A stretch of 17,260 nt of DNA from Sulfitobacter sp. (lineage in GTDB: Bacteria; Pseudomonadota; Alphaproteobacteria; Rhodobacterales; Rhodobacteraceae): assembly GCA_024636405.1 (NCBI GenBank), contig JAGXHC010000273.1, positions 1-17,260 on the forward strand. The letters run 5' to 3'. The position numbers and the translations under genes were made by a program. Shown here in pieces: positions 1-6,155 of the stretch. Positions within the stretch are counted from its first letter, which is position 1. Every line of letters begins with the position of its first letter. The notes under the pieces are model-generated. The model worked only from the letters and a program-made list of their open reading frames with translations, was not told the DNA's origin and did no database searches.

Positions 1-2
1 CC

Positions 3-833
3 CATACGCAGGACGCAACACCACTGACGCTGGGCCAGGAATTTTCCGGCTATACGCATCAGGTTGCGATGAGCATCCAACGGGTGCGCGACGCATTGGG
101 GCGTATCTACGAATTGGCGCAAGGCGGCACTGCCGTTGGCACCGGGCTGAACACGCGCAAGGGCTGGTCCGAAACCGTGGCACACAATATGGCCGAAATC
201 ACCGGTCTGCCTTTCGTCACCGCGCCCAACAAATTCGAGGCGCTGGCCGCCCATGATGCCATGGTCGAGATGTCCGGGGCCCTGCGCACTGTTGCATCCA
301 GCCTGTTCAAGATCGCCAATGACATACGGTTGCTTGGCTCCGGACCGCGCTGCGGATTGGGCGAATTGGTTCTGCCAGAGAATGAACCGGGATCGTCGAT
401 CATGCCCGGCAAAGTGAACCCGACCCAATGCGAGGCCCTGACGCAGGTCTGTATCCACGTGATGGGCAACGATGCCGCCGTGGGGTTCGCCGGCAGCCAG
501 GGGCATTTTGAATTGAACGTCTATAAACCAATGATGGCCTATAACGTGCTGCAATCCATGCAGCTTCTGGGCGATGCGTCGGTCGCGTTCACAGATAATC
601 TGGTTGTGGGTCTTGAGGCTGACGAAGACCGGATCGAAAAGCTTTTGCACGAATCGCTGATGCTGGTCACGGCGCTGGCGCCCGAAATCGGCTATGATAA
701 CGCGACCAAAGTCGCCAAGACGGCGCACAAAAACGGCACGACCCTCAAGCACGAGGCGATTGCGCTGGGATTTGTCGACGCTGAAACATTCGAGCGCGTG
801 GTGCGCCCTGAGAACATGATAGGACCAAAATGA
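3..833 (+). CDS. fumC: Class II fumarate hydratase, C-terminal part (5' end outside window)
   Basis: Fumarase C interconverts fumarate and L-malate in the TCA cycle as a cytosolic homotetramer. The reading frame is already open at base 3 and begins [17 protein letters not shown], a conserved fumarase/aspartase-superfamily substrate-binding segment, so the true start lies upstream. About 276 residues are visible of a usual length near 460. The superfamily signature [11 protein letters not shown] is present, encoded around bases 391-423, and is followed by the expected [10 protein letters not shown]. The C-terminal small domain is complete (ending [11 protein letters not shown]). The stop codon overlaps the ATG of the next small gene (ATGA), so fumC, the DUF4169 gene and the ribbon-helix-helix gene probably form one transcript. 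The methionine at base 69 is internal and not a start. Fumarase is favoured over aspartase or argininosuccinate lyase because of the sequence around the signature and the C-terminal region. Confidence 0.95.
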   Translation, partial: HTQDATPLTLGQEFSGYTHQVAMSIQRVRDALGRIYELAQGGTAVGTGLNTRKGWSETVAHNMAEITGLPFVTAPNKFEALAAHDAMVEMSGALRTVASSLFKIANDIRLLGSGPRCGLGELVLPENEPGSSIMPGKVNPTQCEALTQVCIHVMGNDAAVGFAGSQGHFELNVYKPMMAYNVLQSMQLLGDASVAFTDNLVVGLEADEDRIEKLLHESLMLVTALAPEIGYDNATKVAKTAHKNGTTLKHEAIALGFVDAETFERVVRPENMIGPK

Positions 834-1006
834 ACACGCCCGTTAATCTGAGCAAGCTCAAGAAAGAGCGCAACCGCGCCTCGCGCAAGGCGCGCGCAGA
901 TGAAAACTCAGTACAGTTCGGCCAAAGCAAGGCGCAGAAAGAAGCGTTGAAAGCGCGCGCCGAACAGATCGCCCGCAATCTGGAAGCCCACAAACGCGAG
1001 ACATGA
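830..1006 (+). CDS. Small basic DUF4169-type protein
   Basis: This is a 58-residue gene starting at the ATG that overlaps the fumC stop (ATGA, bases 830-833). Its product begins [17 protein letters not shown] and is very rich in Lys, Arg, Ala and Glu, with no cysteine or membrane segment; it looks like one long charged helix. The opening N-L-x-x-x-K-K-x-R pattern and the position after fumC match what I know of the DUF4169 family in Rhodobacterales, whose function is unknown. Its stop (1004-1006) overlaps the next start by 4 bases, so its translation is probably coupled on both sides. The double coupling and clean open frame argue that it is real despite its size. A role in nucleic-acid or protein binding is only a guess from its composition. 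Confidence 0.8.
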   Translation: MNTPVNLSKLKKERNRASRKARADENSVQFGQSKAQKEALKARAEQIARNLEAHKRET

Positions 1007-1239
1007 CGTCACGACCTGTCAAACATTCGGTGACTTTGCGGGGTCACCGCACGTCCATCTCGCTGGAGGATGAATTCTGGGCCGAGTTCCGCGCGCTTGC
1101 CGCTGAAAAAAGCGTACCGATCAATGCGTTGGTGGCCGAAATTGATGCCGATCGCGGGCTGGAAACGGGACTTGCTTCGGCGATCCGGGTGTATGTGCTA
1201 AGGGCGCTACAGCACCGCTCTAAAAACGAGGGTGAGTGA
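1003..1239 (+). CDS. Ribbon-helix-helix domain protein (RHH_4-like)
   Basis: This 78-residue protein follows the DUF4169 gene with an ATGA overlap. It begins [20 protein letters not shown]; the segment around residues 8-20 would be the beta-ribbon (VTLRGHRTSISLE). Two helices follow: EDEFWAEFRALAAEKS, and roughly INALVAEIDADRG through ASAIRVYVLRAL. This matches the small alphaproteobacterial ribbon-helix-helix family (RHH_4, Pfam PF13467). Classical RHH proteins dimerise and bind DNA through the ribbon, so a DNA-binding regulator is the natural guess, but no target is known to me. It is the last gene of the fumC transcript, since a strong hairpin begins 28 bases after its stop. An antitoxin role, common for RHH proteins, seems unlikely because no toxin gene is next to it. 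Confidence 0.78.
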   Translation: MTSRPVKHSVTLRGHRTSISLEDEFWAEFRALAAEKSVPINALVAEIDADRGLETGLASAIRVYVLRALQHRSKNEGE

Positions 1240-1267
1240 TCAGCATTGCAATTTTGCGGAGAACGAT

Positions 1268-1313
1268 ACGCGGATCAGTTGGTCATATTTAGCGACCAAA
1301 AACTGATCCGCGT
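1268..1313 (+). terminator. Long inverted repeat, probable fumC-operon terminator
   Basis: A perfect 13-bp inverted repeat has arms ACGCGGATCAGTT (1268-1280) and AACTGATCCGCGT (1301-1313). Inside it GGTC (1281-1284) can pair with GACC (1294-1297), leaving AAA bulged and a loop of about 9 nt. It lies 28 bases after the last gene of the fumC transcript and before the convergent aldolase gene. Neither side has a clear T-run, so it is not a textbook intrinsic terminator; it could also be an RNA 3'-end stabiliser or a dispersed palindromic repeat. Confidence 0.5.
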
Positions 1314-1325
1314 TGTCGTAATCAT

Positions 1326-1371
1326 GGGCTTTGCAAACGGCAGGCCGGAAACCCCAAGTGTTTGCAATCCC
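1326..1371 (-). terminator. Inverted repeat just downstream of the aldolase gene
   Basis: Arms TTGCAAAC (1331-1338) and GTTTGCAA (1360-1367) pair perfectly. The outer GGG (1326-1328) and CCC (1369-1371) can extend the stem with a small internal asymmetry. It starts 3 bases after the aldolase stop codon in the minus-strand direction, where a 3'-end hairpin is expected. The loop is about 21 nt and no U-tract follows, so termination is plausible but not certain. Confidence 0.35.
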
Positions 1372-1373
1372 TC

Positions 1374-2267
1374 TCAAGCCACCGACGCACGGTAGATCTT
1401 GTCGATATTGCTTCCCAGGGCGCCGTTGAACGCCGCGTCAGTCATTTTCACGTTCAGCCCTTCGGTCAGCGCCCGCGAAAAGCTCGCGATCATATGGCGG
1501 TTCTGTTCCAGCCGCGCGCAGGCGTCGTCAGTCGAATATCCACCAGACAAGGCCACAACCCGCAGCACATTCGGCATCTCGGCCAGCACATCATATTGGC
1601 CCGGCACTTCCGGCAAAGTCAGCTTGAGCATCACAAGCTGATCTTCCGGCAAGGCGCGCAAATGTTTTTCAAGCTCGGACTTGAGGATATCCTCGGCCGC
1701 GGCCTTGGTTTGCGAATGGATATTCACTTCTGGTTCGATGATTGGCACCAGACCGGCGGCGCAGACCTGTTTTGCCACCTCAAACTGCTGTGCCACCACA
1801 GCGGCAATCCCGGTCTCATTGGCTTCTTGAATCACCGACCGTTCCTTGGTGCCGAAAATGCCTGCGGCACCTGCACGCGTCAGCAGCGCATCCAGATCCG
1901 GCATGGCCTTCATCAACTGCACCCCGTTGCCCTGATCCTCCAGCCCCTTGTCGATTTTCAGGAATGGCACCACGCCGCGATCTTCCCACAAAAGCTGGGC
2001 CACAGGCTTGCCATCTATGGTCTCATCCATCGTCCGTTCAAAAAGGATCGCCCCGATCACCTTCTGCGAGGTGAAATCATCGGCCAGAATGATGCGCGCG
2101 CGCATGTCGTGCATGGCTTTAAACATCGCTTCGTCGCCACTGTAATCCGAAGGCTCAACGCCATAAAGGCTCAGCGCTTTGGGTGTCGATCCGCCCGACT
2201 GATCCAAAGCCGCGACAAATCCCTTGCCGCTTTCCATCTGCGTTTTTTGTGCGTCGTTGCGTGCCAT
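1374..2267 (-). CDS. Class I fructose-bisphosphate aldolase
   Basis: This 297-residue enzyme cleaves fructose 1,6-bisphosphate to dihydroxyacetone phosphate and glyceraldehyde 3-phosphate through a lysine Schiff base, acting in cytosolic glycolysis/gluconeogenesis. It matches the short bacterial class I family (PF00274; similar in size to the roughly 296-residue staphylococcal enzyme). Visible features are ALDQSGGSTPKAL near residues 20-32, PFLKIDKGL at 101-109, the barrel strand PIIEPEV at 175-181, and VMLKLTLPEVPG, whose Lys215 fits the Schiff-base lysine. The C-terminal SGGYS plus downstream phosphate-binding region is intact. The start is the ATG after a GGGG-containing purine stretch. 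It is transcribed away from the P450 gene with 72 bp between them. Bacterial symbols vary (fda/fdaB/fba), so none is given. Confidence 0.93.
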   Translation of the reverse strand: MARNDAQKTQMESGKGFVAALDQSGGSTPKALSLYGVEPSDYSGDEAMFKAMHDMRARIILADDFTSQKVIGAILFERTMDETIDGKPVAQLLWEDRGVVPFLKIDKGLEDQGNGVQLMKAMPDLDALLTRAGAAGIFGTKERSVIQEANETGIAAVVAQQFEVAKQVCAAGLVPIIEPEVNIHSQTKAAAEDILKSELEKHLRALPEDQLVMLKLTLPEVPGQYDVLAEMPNVLRVVALSGGYSTDDACARLEQNRHMIASFSRALTEGLNVKMTDAAFNGALGSNIDKIYRASVA

Positions 2268-2339
2268 TTGACCGATCTACCCCTGATGTTGATTCCGTTT
2301 CGGACCTGTCTAAAGGATAAGATCACGCGATGATAGAAC

Positions 2340-3692
2340 CTAGCGCCGCTCCAGCCTGAGCCAGATACCGCTTTTGGATCGCACGGTCAGATGGGCAACC
2401 GGCACCGGCACATGCTCTGCGCGCGCGGTTACGCGAAAATCACGCAAAATGCGCGACAGGATCAGCGGCCCCTCTACCATCGCGAAACCAGCACCGGTGC
2501 AGACACGCGGCCCCGCGCTGAAAGGAATATACGCCTCACGTTGGCATTTCCGGCCGTTTTCGGTCTGCCAGCGGGTCGGGTCAAACCCGTCCGGATTGTC
2601 CCACAGCCGCGTATGGCGGTGCAGGTGCCATGGGCTCAGCACCAGTTGCGATCCCTGCGGCACATCGCGCTCGCGAAAATGCTCAGGACTGCGCGCCTCG
2701 CGCACCATCATCGGCACAGGCGGATAAAGACGCAATGCCTCGCGGAAAACATCCCGGCTGATCCTGAGTTTGGACATCACCGAAAAATCGCACTCCTGCA
2801 GCACCTTGGCCTCGTTGGCAATCCGCTCCTGCCATTCGGGATGCGTGGCCATCAGATACAAGCTCCAGGCCAGCGCCGAGGCACTTGTCTCGTGCCCGGC
2901 GAGGAAAAATATCGCCACCTGATCCACCATTTCGCCGGTCGTAAACCGCTCGCCGGTTTGCGGGTCTGCGGTGGTCATGATCTTGGTTGCCAGATCATCG
3001 GGCGCGGTGCCTGCGGTGATCTCGTTCATGCGCGTGGTCGTCAATTCAGTGATCAAGCGCCGGATCTTCGCCGCACTGACACGTGTTCTCTTGCGAAACA
3101 TCCGTGGCATCCAGCGCGGCAGCGGTATGAATGCGGCAAGGTTCAGGATCGGCTGGCTGCGTTGGTAGGTCTTGAATTCGTCAAACACCTGCCGCGCCAG
3201 ATGGTGTTCTATCGGGATCGAAAACAACGTGCGAAAGATGACGTCGGCAGCGGCGTGACTGGTCTCTGCCTCAATCTCGATCACCTTGCCATCATGTGCA
3301 GACAGCCGCGCGGCACAGGCTTCGGCAGCGTGCCACATGGCCGGAAACGTCTCTCTCAGGCGTCCGCCCTCAAACGCCGGGTCGATGATGCGGCGTTGGC
3401 GTTTCCAGGTTTCACCATTGGTCAGAAAAACCGAATTGCCCAACAGCGGGCGCAGACCTTCGCTGATGCGGTCAGATTTGGGAAAATCGTCAGGACGCTC
3501 TTTGAGCAGGGTCTTGATGATTTCGGGCTGGTTGATCATGTAGCTGCGAAAGAACGGCGTGCGAAACTCTGCCATCCAGGCGCGATAAAGCCGCGCAGGC
3601 TGGGCCGACAAAATGTCCTCGCGGAACAGCCGCAGATAGCGCAGGAGCGATACCTTGTCCGGCCTGCTGGTCGGTTTGGGCGGCAGCGTCAC
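2340..3692 (-). CDS. Cytochrome P450
   Basis: This 450-residue heme-thiolate monooxygenase has all the hallmark motifs. They are WKRQRR in helix C (96-101), the I-helix oxygen-activation motif AGHETS (265-270), ExxR at Glu318-Arg321 (EALR), the PERF-like segment FDPTRW (370-375), and the heme loop FSAGPRVCTGAGFA with proximal cysteine Cys398. There is no N-terminal membrane anchor or signal peptide, so a soluble form using separate redox partners is expected; no ferredoxin or reductase gene is in the window. Its ATG overlaps the stop of the upstream hydrolase-like gene by 4 bases, implying co-translation. The motif set resembles fatty-acid or alkane/terpene-type P450s, but the substrate cannot be read from sequence and I assign no CYP number. 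Confidence 0.92.
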   Translation of the reverse strand: MTLPPKPTSRPDKVSLLRYLRLFREDILSAQPARLYRAWMAEFRTPFFRSYMINQPEIIKTLLKERPDDFPKSDRISEGLRPLLGNSVFLTNGETWKRQRRIIDPAFEGGRLRETFPAMWHAAEACAARLSAHDGKVIEIEAETSHAAADVIFRTLFSIPIEHHLARQVFDEFKTYQRSQPILNLAAFIPLPRWMPRMFRKRTRVSAAKIRRLITELTTTRMNEITAGTAPDDLATKIMTTADPQTGERFTTGEMVDQVAIFFLAGHETSASALAWSLYLMATHPEWQERIANEAKVLQECDFSVMSKLRISRDVFREALRLYPPVPMMVREARSPEHFRERDVPQGSQLVLSPWHLHRHTRLWDNPDGFDPTRWQTENGRKCQREAYIPFSAGPRVCTGAGFAMVEGPLILSRILRDFRVTARAEHVPVPVAHLTVRSKSGIWLRLERR

Positions 3693-4963
3693 GCGGCAGC
3701 AACCGAAGTGAATTTGTTCACCGGTTTCTCGATCCGCGACTTGGATGCAACGCGGCCTGCGTAACGGTCGCCAAGGGTCAGCGGCCCGGCGGTGATGCGA
3801 AAATAATCATAGTCGCGTGGGCGGTCGAAGGCGCAAAGATACTGAAAATGGAGACGAAAAAACCGCCAGCGCAGTTCCTTCCAGCGCGCAGGACTAAGCG
3901 TCTGAGTGAAGGCCGCAGAGAACACCAGCGGCCATTTCTTATCCGCAGGTGCCACCCCCGAAACCGCCACCGGATCGCATAGCGCAAAGGCGCAGCCGTC
4001 ACCGGGTGCGGTTACATCGACCCATGTCAGGTCGTCGCGCGCGCTGAGATATCGCAAATCGGCCCGCAAACGCTGTGCCTCCGGCAAGAAAGACACCATC
4101 GGCACCACCTGCCCCAGCGTCAGGAATGACAGCGCAGGTCCGTCCTTTGGCACCCTGCCCGACCTTATCAGATCCGACAGGATCGACACGCCCAGATGTG
4201 CGCCGGACGAATGGCCAACAACCAGCACTTCTTGCACGTTCGTGTGCAGCGCCGCTGCAATGTCATCGGCGAAAATCGCCATGCGCGTCTCAAGCTCTGG
4301 TGCATTGGCGCCGCGCGTCGCAGCGGAATAAGCATAATCGTGCATCAGGTAATAGGCGAAGAATTTTGCGTCTTTCTTCTTGAACCAGCGCAGCAGCGAC
4401 ACAAAAACGATTGCACCGCATATCAGCCCGAACACAGTGGCGGAGTAGGAAATTCCTGGCACGCTGCGCGCAGGCCAGACCGCACCGAATCCGATGTCGG
4501 CAAGCCATGCAACACCAGATGCCGCAACCCGGAACGCGAAAATTGCCAGCAGCAGTTGCACAAGCAACATTCCCACCGGATAAAGCGCCGCAATCACTGG
4601 CCCCTTGCGCAACCGCATCAAACGCCACAGCGCCCCGGTTGAGATATACACCCATGCGGTGCGGAAAAGTTGCACATAGGTGGCGGCTATTGAATTGCTC
4701 ATGCTGGTGCGAACGATGTCAGACCAGACCAACACCTCCATCTCAACATCGACATGAGACTCGTCGATTACACTTTTGATATTCCAACCATAATTGCCCT
4801 TCGAAGCTTTCGGCTTCAGCGCAACCTCATAGCCCGATATCGCCGCCTGCCGCCCGGATTCCTTGCGGTAAAGCTCGCGGTAGCGGCGCGGATGAATGGG
4901 ATCGTAACCGGGGATGTAGAATACCCGGCGACGTTTTACCTGTGCTGCGGCGGTATCTTGCAT
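3689..4963 (-). CDS. Membrane-anchored alpha/beta-hydrolase-like protein
   Basis: This is a 424-residue protein of unknown function. An N-terminal segment (RRVFYIPGYDPIHPRRYREL, about 12-31) resembles the first strand and oxyanion loop of alpha/beta hydrolases. Two strongly hydrophobic segments follow, about residues 123-148 and 171-191. The cytosolic part then contains VLVVGHSSGAHLG, a G-x-S-x-G nucleophile elbow with Ser252. Acid and histidine partners are not certain: Asp and Glu residues are frequent and a late histidine lies around LHFQYLCAFDRP. The membrane pair inserted between the first strand and the nucleophile elbow is an unusual layout. Upstream AGAGG supports this ATG. ccdA ends 57 bp upstream and the P450 start overlaps the stop, suggesting one operon. 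A lipid or membrane-derived substrate shared with the P450 is only inference. Confidence 0.72.
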   Translation of the reverse strand: MQDTAAAQVKRRRVFYIPGYDPIHPRRYRELYRKESGRQAAISGYEVALKPKASKGNYGWNIKSVIDESHVDVEMEVLVWSDIVRTSMSNSIAATYVQLFRTAWVYISTGALWRLMRLRKGPVIAALYPVGMLLVQLLLAIFAFRVAASGVAWLADIGFGAVWPARSVPGISYSATVFGLICGAIVFVSLLRWFKKKDAKFFAYYLMHDYAYSAATRGANAPELETRMAIFADDIAAALHTNVQEVLVVGHSSGAHLGVSILSDLIRSGRVPKDGPALSFLTLGQVVPMVSFLPEAQRLRADLRYLSARDDLTWVDVTAPGDGCAFALCDPVAVSGVAPADKKWPLVFSAAFTQTLSPARWKELRWRFFRLHFQYLCAFDRPRDYDYFRITAGPLTLGDRYAGRVASKSRIEKPVNKFTSVAAA

Positions 4964-5020
4964 GCCGAACCTCTTGTCTCAGACCCCACCCTAACGCGGA
5001 TTCTGGGCAAGAGTAAGGCG

Positions 5021-5773
5021 TCAGCCGAACGTGGAAAGCACTGGAAAAGTCTCAAGCAGCCAGAAAGACAGCGTTGTGAAAGCGCCAGTCAAAAGCGCCA
5101 GTCCCACCAACAGCAACAGACCGCCCATAATGCGCTCAATCAGCCGCATATGCGGTTTGATCCGGTTCATCAGCCCCATCGCGCGCGTGATGAACATCGC
5201 TGCGAGCAGAAACGGAATGCCGAGCCCTGCCGCATAGATACCCAACAACAGCGTACCACGGCTCACGGACGCCTCAGAGGCTGCAATGGACAGGATCGCG
5301 CCCAGTTGCGGGCCAATGCAGGGCGTCCAACCAAAGGCAAAGGCTAGACCAAGCACATACGCGCCAAAGCTTGAGCCGCCCTTGTCCCCGGCATCAAGCC
5401 GCGCTTCCTGATCAAGGAAAGGAATGCGGAAAACGCCAAGGAAGTGCAGTCCGAAGACAATCACGACAACACCTGAGATACGCGAGAAAAGCACCTGATT
5501 TTGCAAGAAAAAAGCGCCAAATGCCGACGCGGTGAACCCAAGGAGCAGGAACACCGTGCTTAGCCCCATTACGAAAAACAGCGCCGCCACGATGGCACGT
5601 CTGCGTGCGCTGGCGGTGTCGGACATGTCATTCAGGGAAACGCCGCTCATATAGGCCAGATAGGGCGGCACGATGGGCAGAACGCAGGGCGAAAGAAAGC
5701 TCACAACCCCGGCAACCAGGGCGATGATCATGGCAGGCAACAGACCTGCGTCGATGAGGCTGATTTCAAACAT
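5021..5773 (-). CDS. ccdA: Cytochrome c biogenesis protein CcdA (DsbD transmembrane family)
   Basis: CcdA is an inner-membrane thiol transporter that passes reducing equivalents from cytoplasmic thioredoxin to periplasmic thioredoxin-like proteins used in cytochrome c maturation. The 250-residue length fits the family and the sequence predicts six membrane helices. The two redox cysteines are in their expected motifs: Cys30 in SFLSPCVLPIVPPYLAYMSG, at the end of helix 1, and Cys152 in GWTPCIGPQLG. No fused thioredoxin domain is present, which separates it from full-length DsbD. It is divergent from the tusA-like gene across a 103-bp region with a striking palindrome, and its downstream neighbour on the same strand starts after 57 bp. 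The Shine-Dalgarno sequence is weak (AGAG close to the ATG). Confidence 0.93.
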   Translation of the reverse strand: MFEISLIDAGLLPAMIIALVAGVVSFLSPCVLPIVPPYLAYMSGVSLNDMSDTASARRRAIVAALFFVMGLSTVFLLLGFTASAFGAFFLQNQVLFSRISGVVVIVFGLHFLGVFRIPFLDQEARLDAGDKGGSSFGAYVLGLAFAFGWTPCIGPQLGAILSIAASEASVSRGTLLLGIYAAGLGIPFLLAAMFITRAMGLMNRIKPHMRLIERIMGGLLLLVGLALLTGAFTTLSFWLLETFPVLSTFG

Positions 5774-5793
5774 GGCTCTGGCATAGCCTGCGT

Positions 5794-5846
5794 GTCCACA
5801 GACGTCACGTCCCGATGTCGCGACATCGGGTCACAAGGCTGTGGAC
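5794..5846. promoter_or_regulatory. Nested palindrome in the ccdA/tusA divergent promoter region
   Basis: Bases 5811-5830 are a perfect 20-bp palindrome: CCCGATGTCG followed directly by its reverse complement, with no spacer. It is framed by a second inverted repeat, GTCCACAG (5794-5801) and CTGTGGAC (5839-5846). The element sits 38 bp from the ccdA start and 47 bp from the tusA start, in the only place a shared promoter/operator could be. Uninterrupted symmetry suggests a dimeric protein-binding site more than a hairpin, which would need loop bases. I do not recognise the motif. Confidence 0.6.
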
Positions 5847-5876
5847 GGGGTGTAACATCTGGATTATCTGCACGTC

Positions 5877-6104
5877 ATGATAACCGAAGATCTGGATGCC
5901 ACCGGCCTGCTGTGCCCTTTGCCCGTGCTGAAGGCGCGTAAGCGGTTACAAGCGCTGCAGACAGGCGATCTTTTGCGCCTGCGCACCGATGACCCTGCCG
6001 CCGTGATCGACGTTCCGCATTTCTGCGCCGAGGCGGGGCATGCCGTGGTCGAGACCCATCAGGACCTCGACGTGCATATCTACCTCATTCGCAAAGGCGG
6101 CTGA
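5877..6104 (+). CDS. TusA-family sulfurtransferase
   Basis: This 75-residue protein has the SirA/TusA/YedF fold pattern. It begins MITEDLDATGLLCPLPVLKA with the family's CPxP motif at Cys13-Pro16 (CPLP); this cysteine carries the persulfide sulfur in sulfur relay to tRNA thiolation, molybdenum cofactor or other acceptors. The remainder (GDLLRLRTDDPAAVIDVPHF through HIYLIRKGG) follows the usual beta-alpha-beta-alpha-beta-beta arrangement. It is divergent from ccdA, so both products handle cellular thiols and may share control. Upstream of the ATG there is no good Shine-Dalgarno; a possible -10 element GATTAT (5862-5867) lies so close that the mRNA might be leaderless or nearly so. Which sulfur acceptor it serves cannot be told, so the symbol is left blank. 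Confidence 0.88.
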   Translation: MITEDLDATGLLCPLPVLKARKRLQALQTGDLLRLRTDDPAAVIDVPHFCAEAGHAVVETHQDLDVHIYLIRKGG

Positions 6105-6105
6105 C

Positions 6106-6135
6106 GAAAAAGGCAGGCCCTGAGACCTGCCTTCT
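6106..6135 (-). terminator. Shared terminator hairpin between tusA-like gene and rne
   Basis: Arms AAGGCAGG (6110-6117) and CCTGCCTT (6126-6133) pair perfectly around an 8-nt loop. Read on the minus strand, 22 bases after the rne stop, the stem runs straight into TTTTTCG, a good intrinsic terminator for rne. On the plus strand it begins 5 bases after the tusA stop and ends in CCTTCTG, so it may work weakly in that direction too. Confidence 0.75.
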
Positions 6136-6155
6136 GCGTTGCAATTTCTATTGCT

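Noticed and set aside
1362..2333. Long plus-strand open frame opposite the aldolase gene
   Set aside because: Mirror of a well-conserved enzyme in GC-rich DNA; no domain and no ribosome-binding context.
2391..3764. Long plus-strand open frame of 457 codons opposite the P450 gene
   Set aside because: The opposite strand carries every P450 motif; this frame is a codon-bias shadow with His/Arg/Gln-rich composition and no recognisable domain.
5793..5846. DnaA-box-like TGTCCACA/TGTGGA pair suggesting an origin
   Set aside because: Each differs from the TTATCCACA consensus, only two occur, and there is no AT-rich unwinding region; better explained as an inverted repeat around the palindrome.
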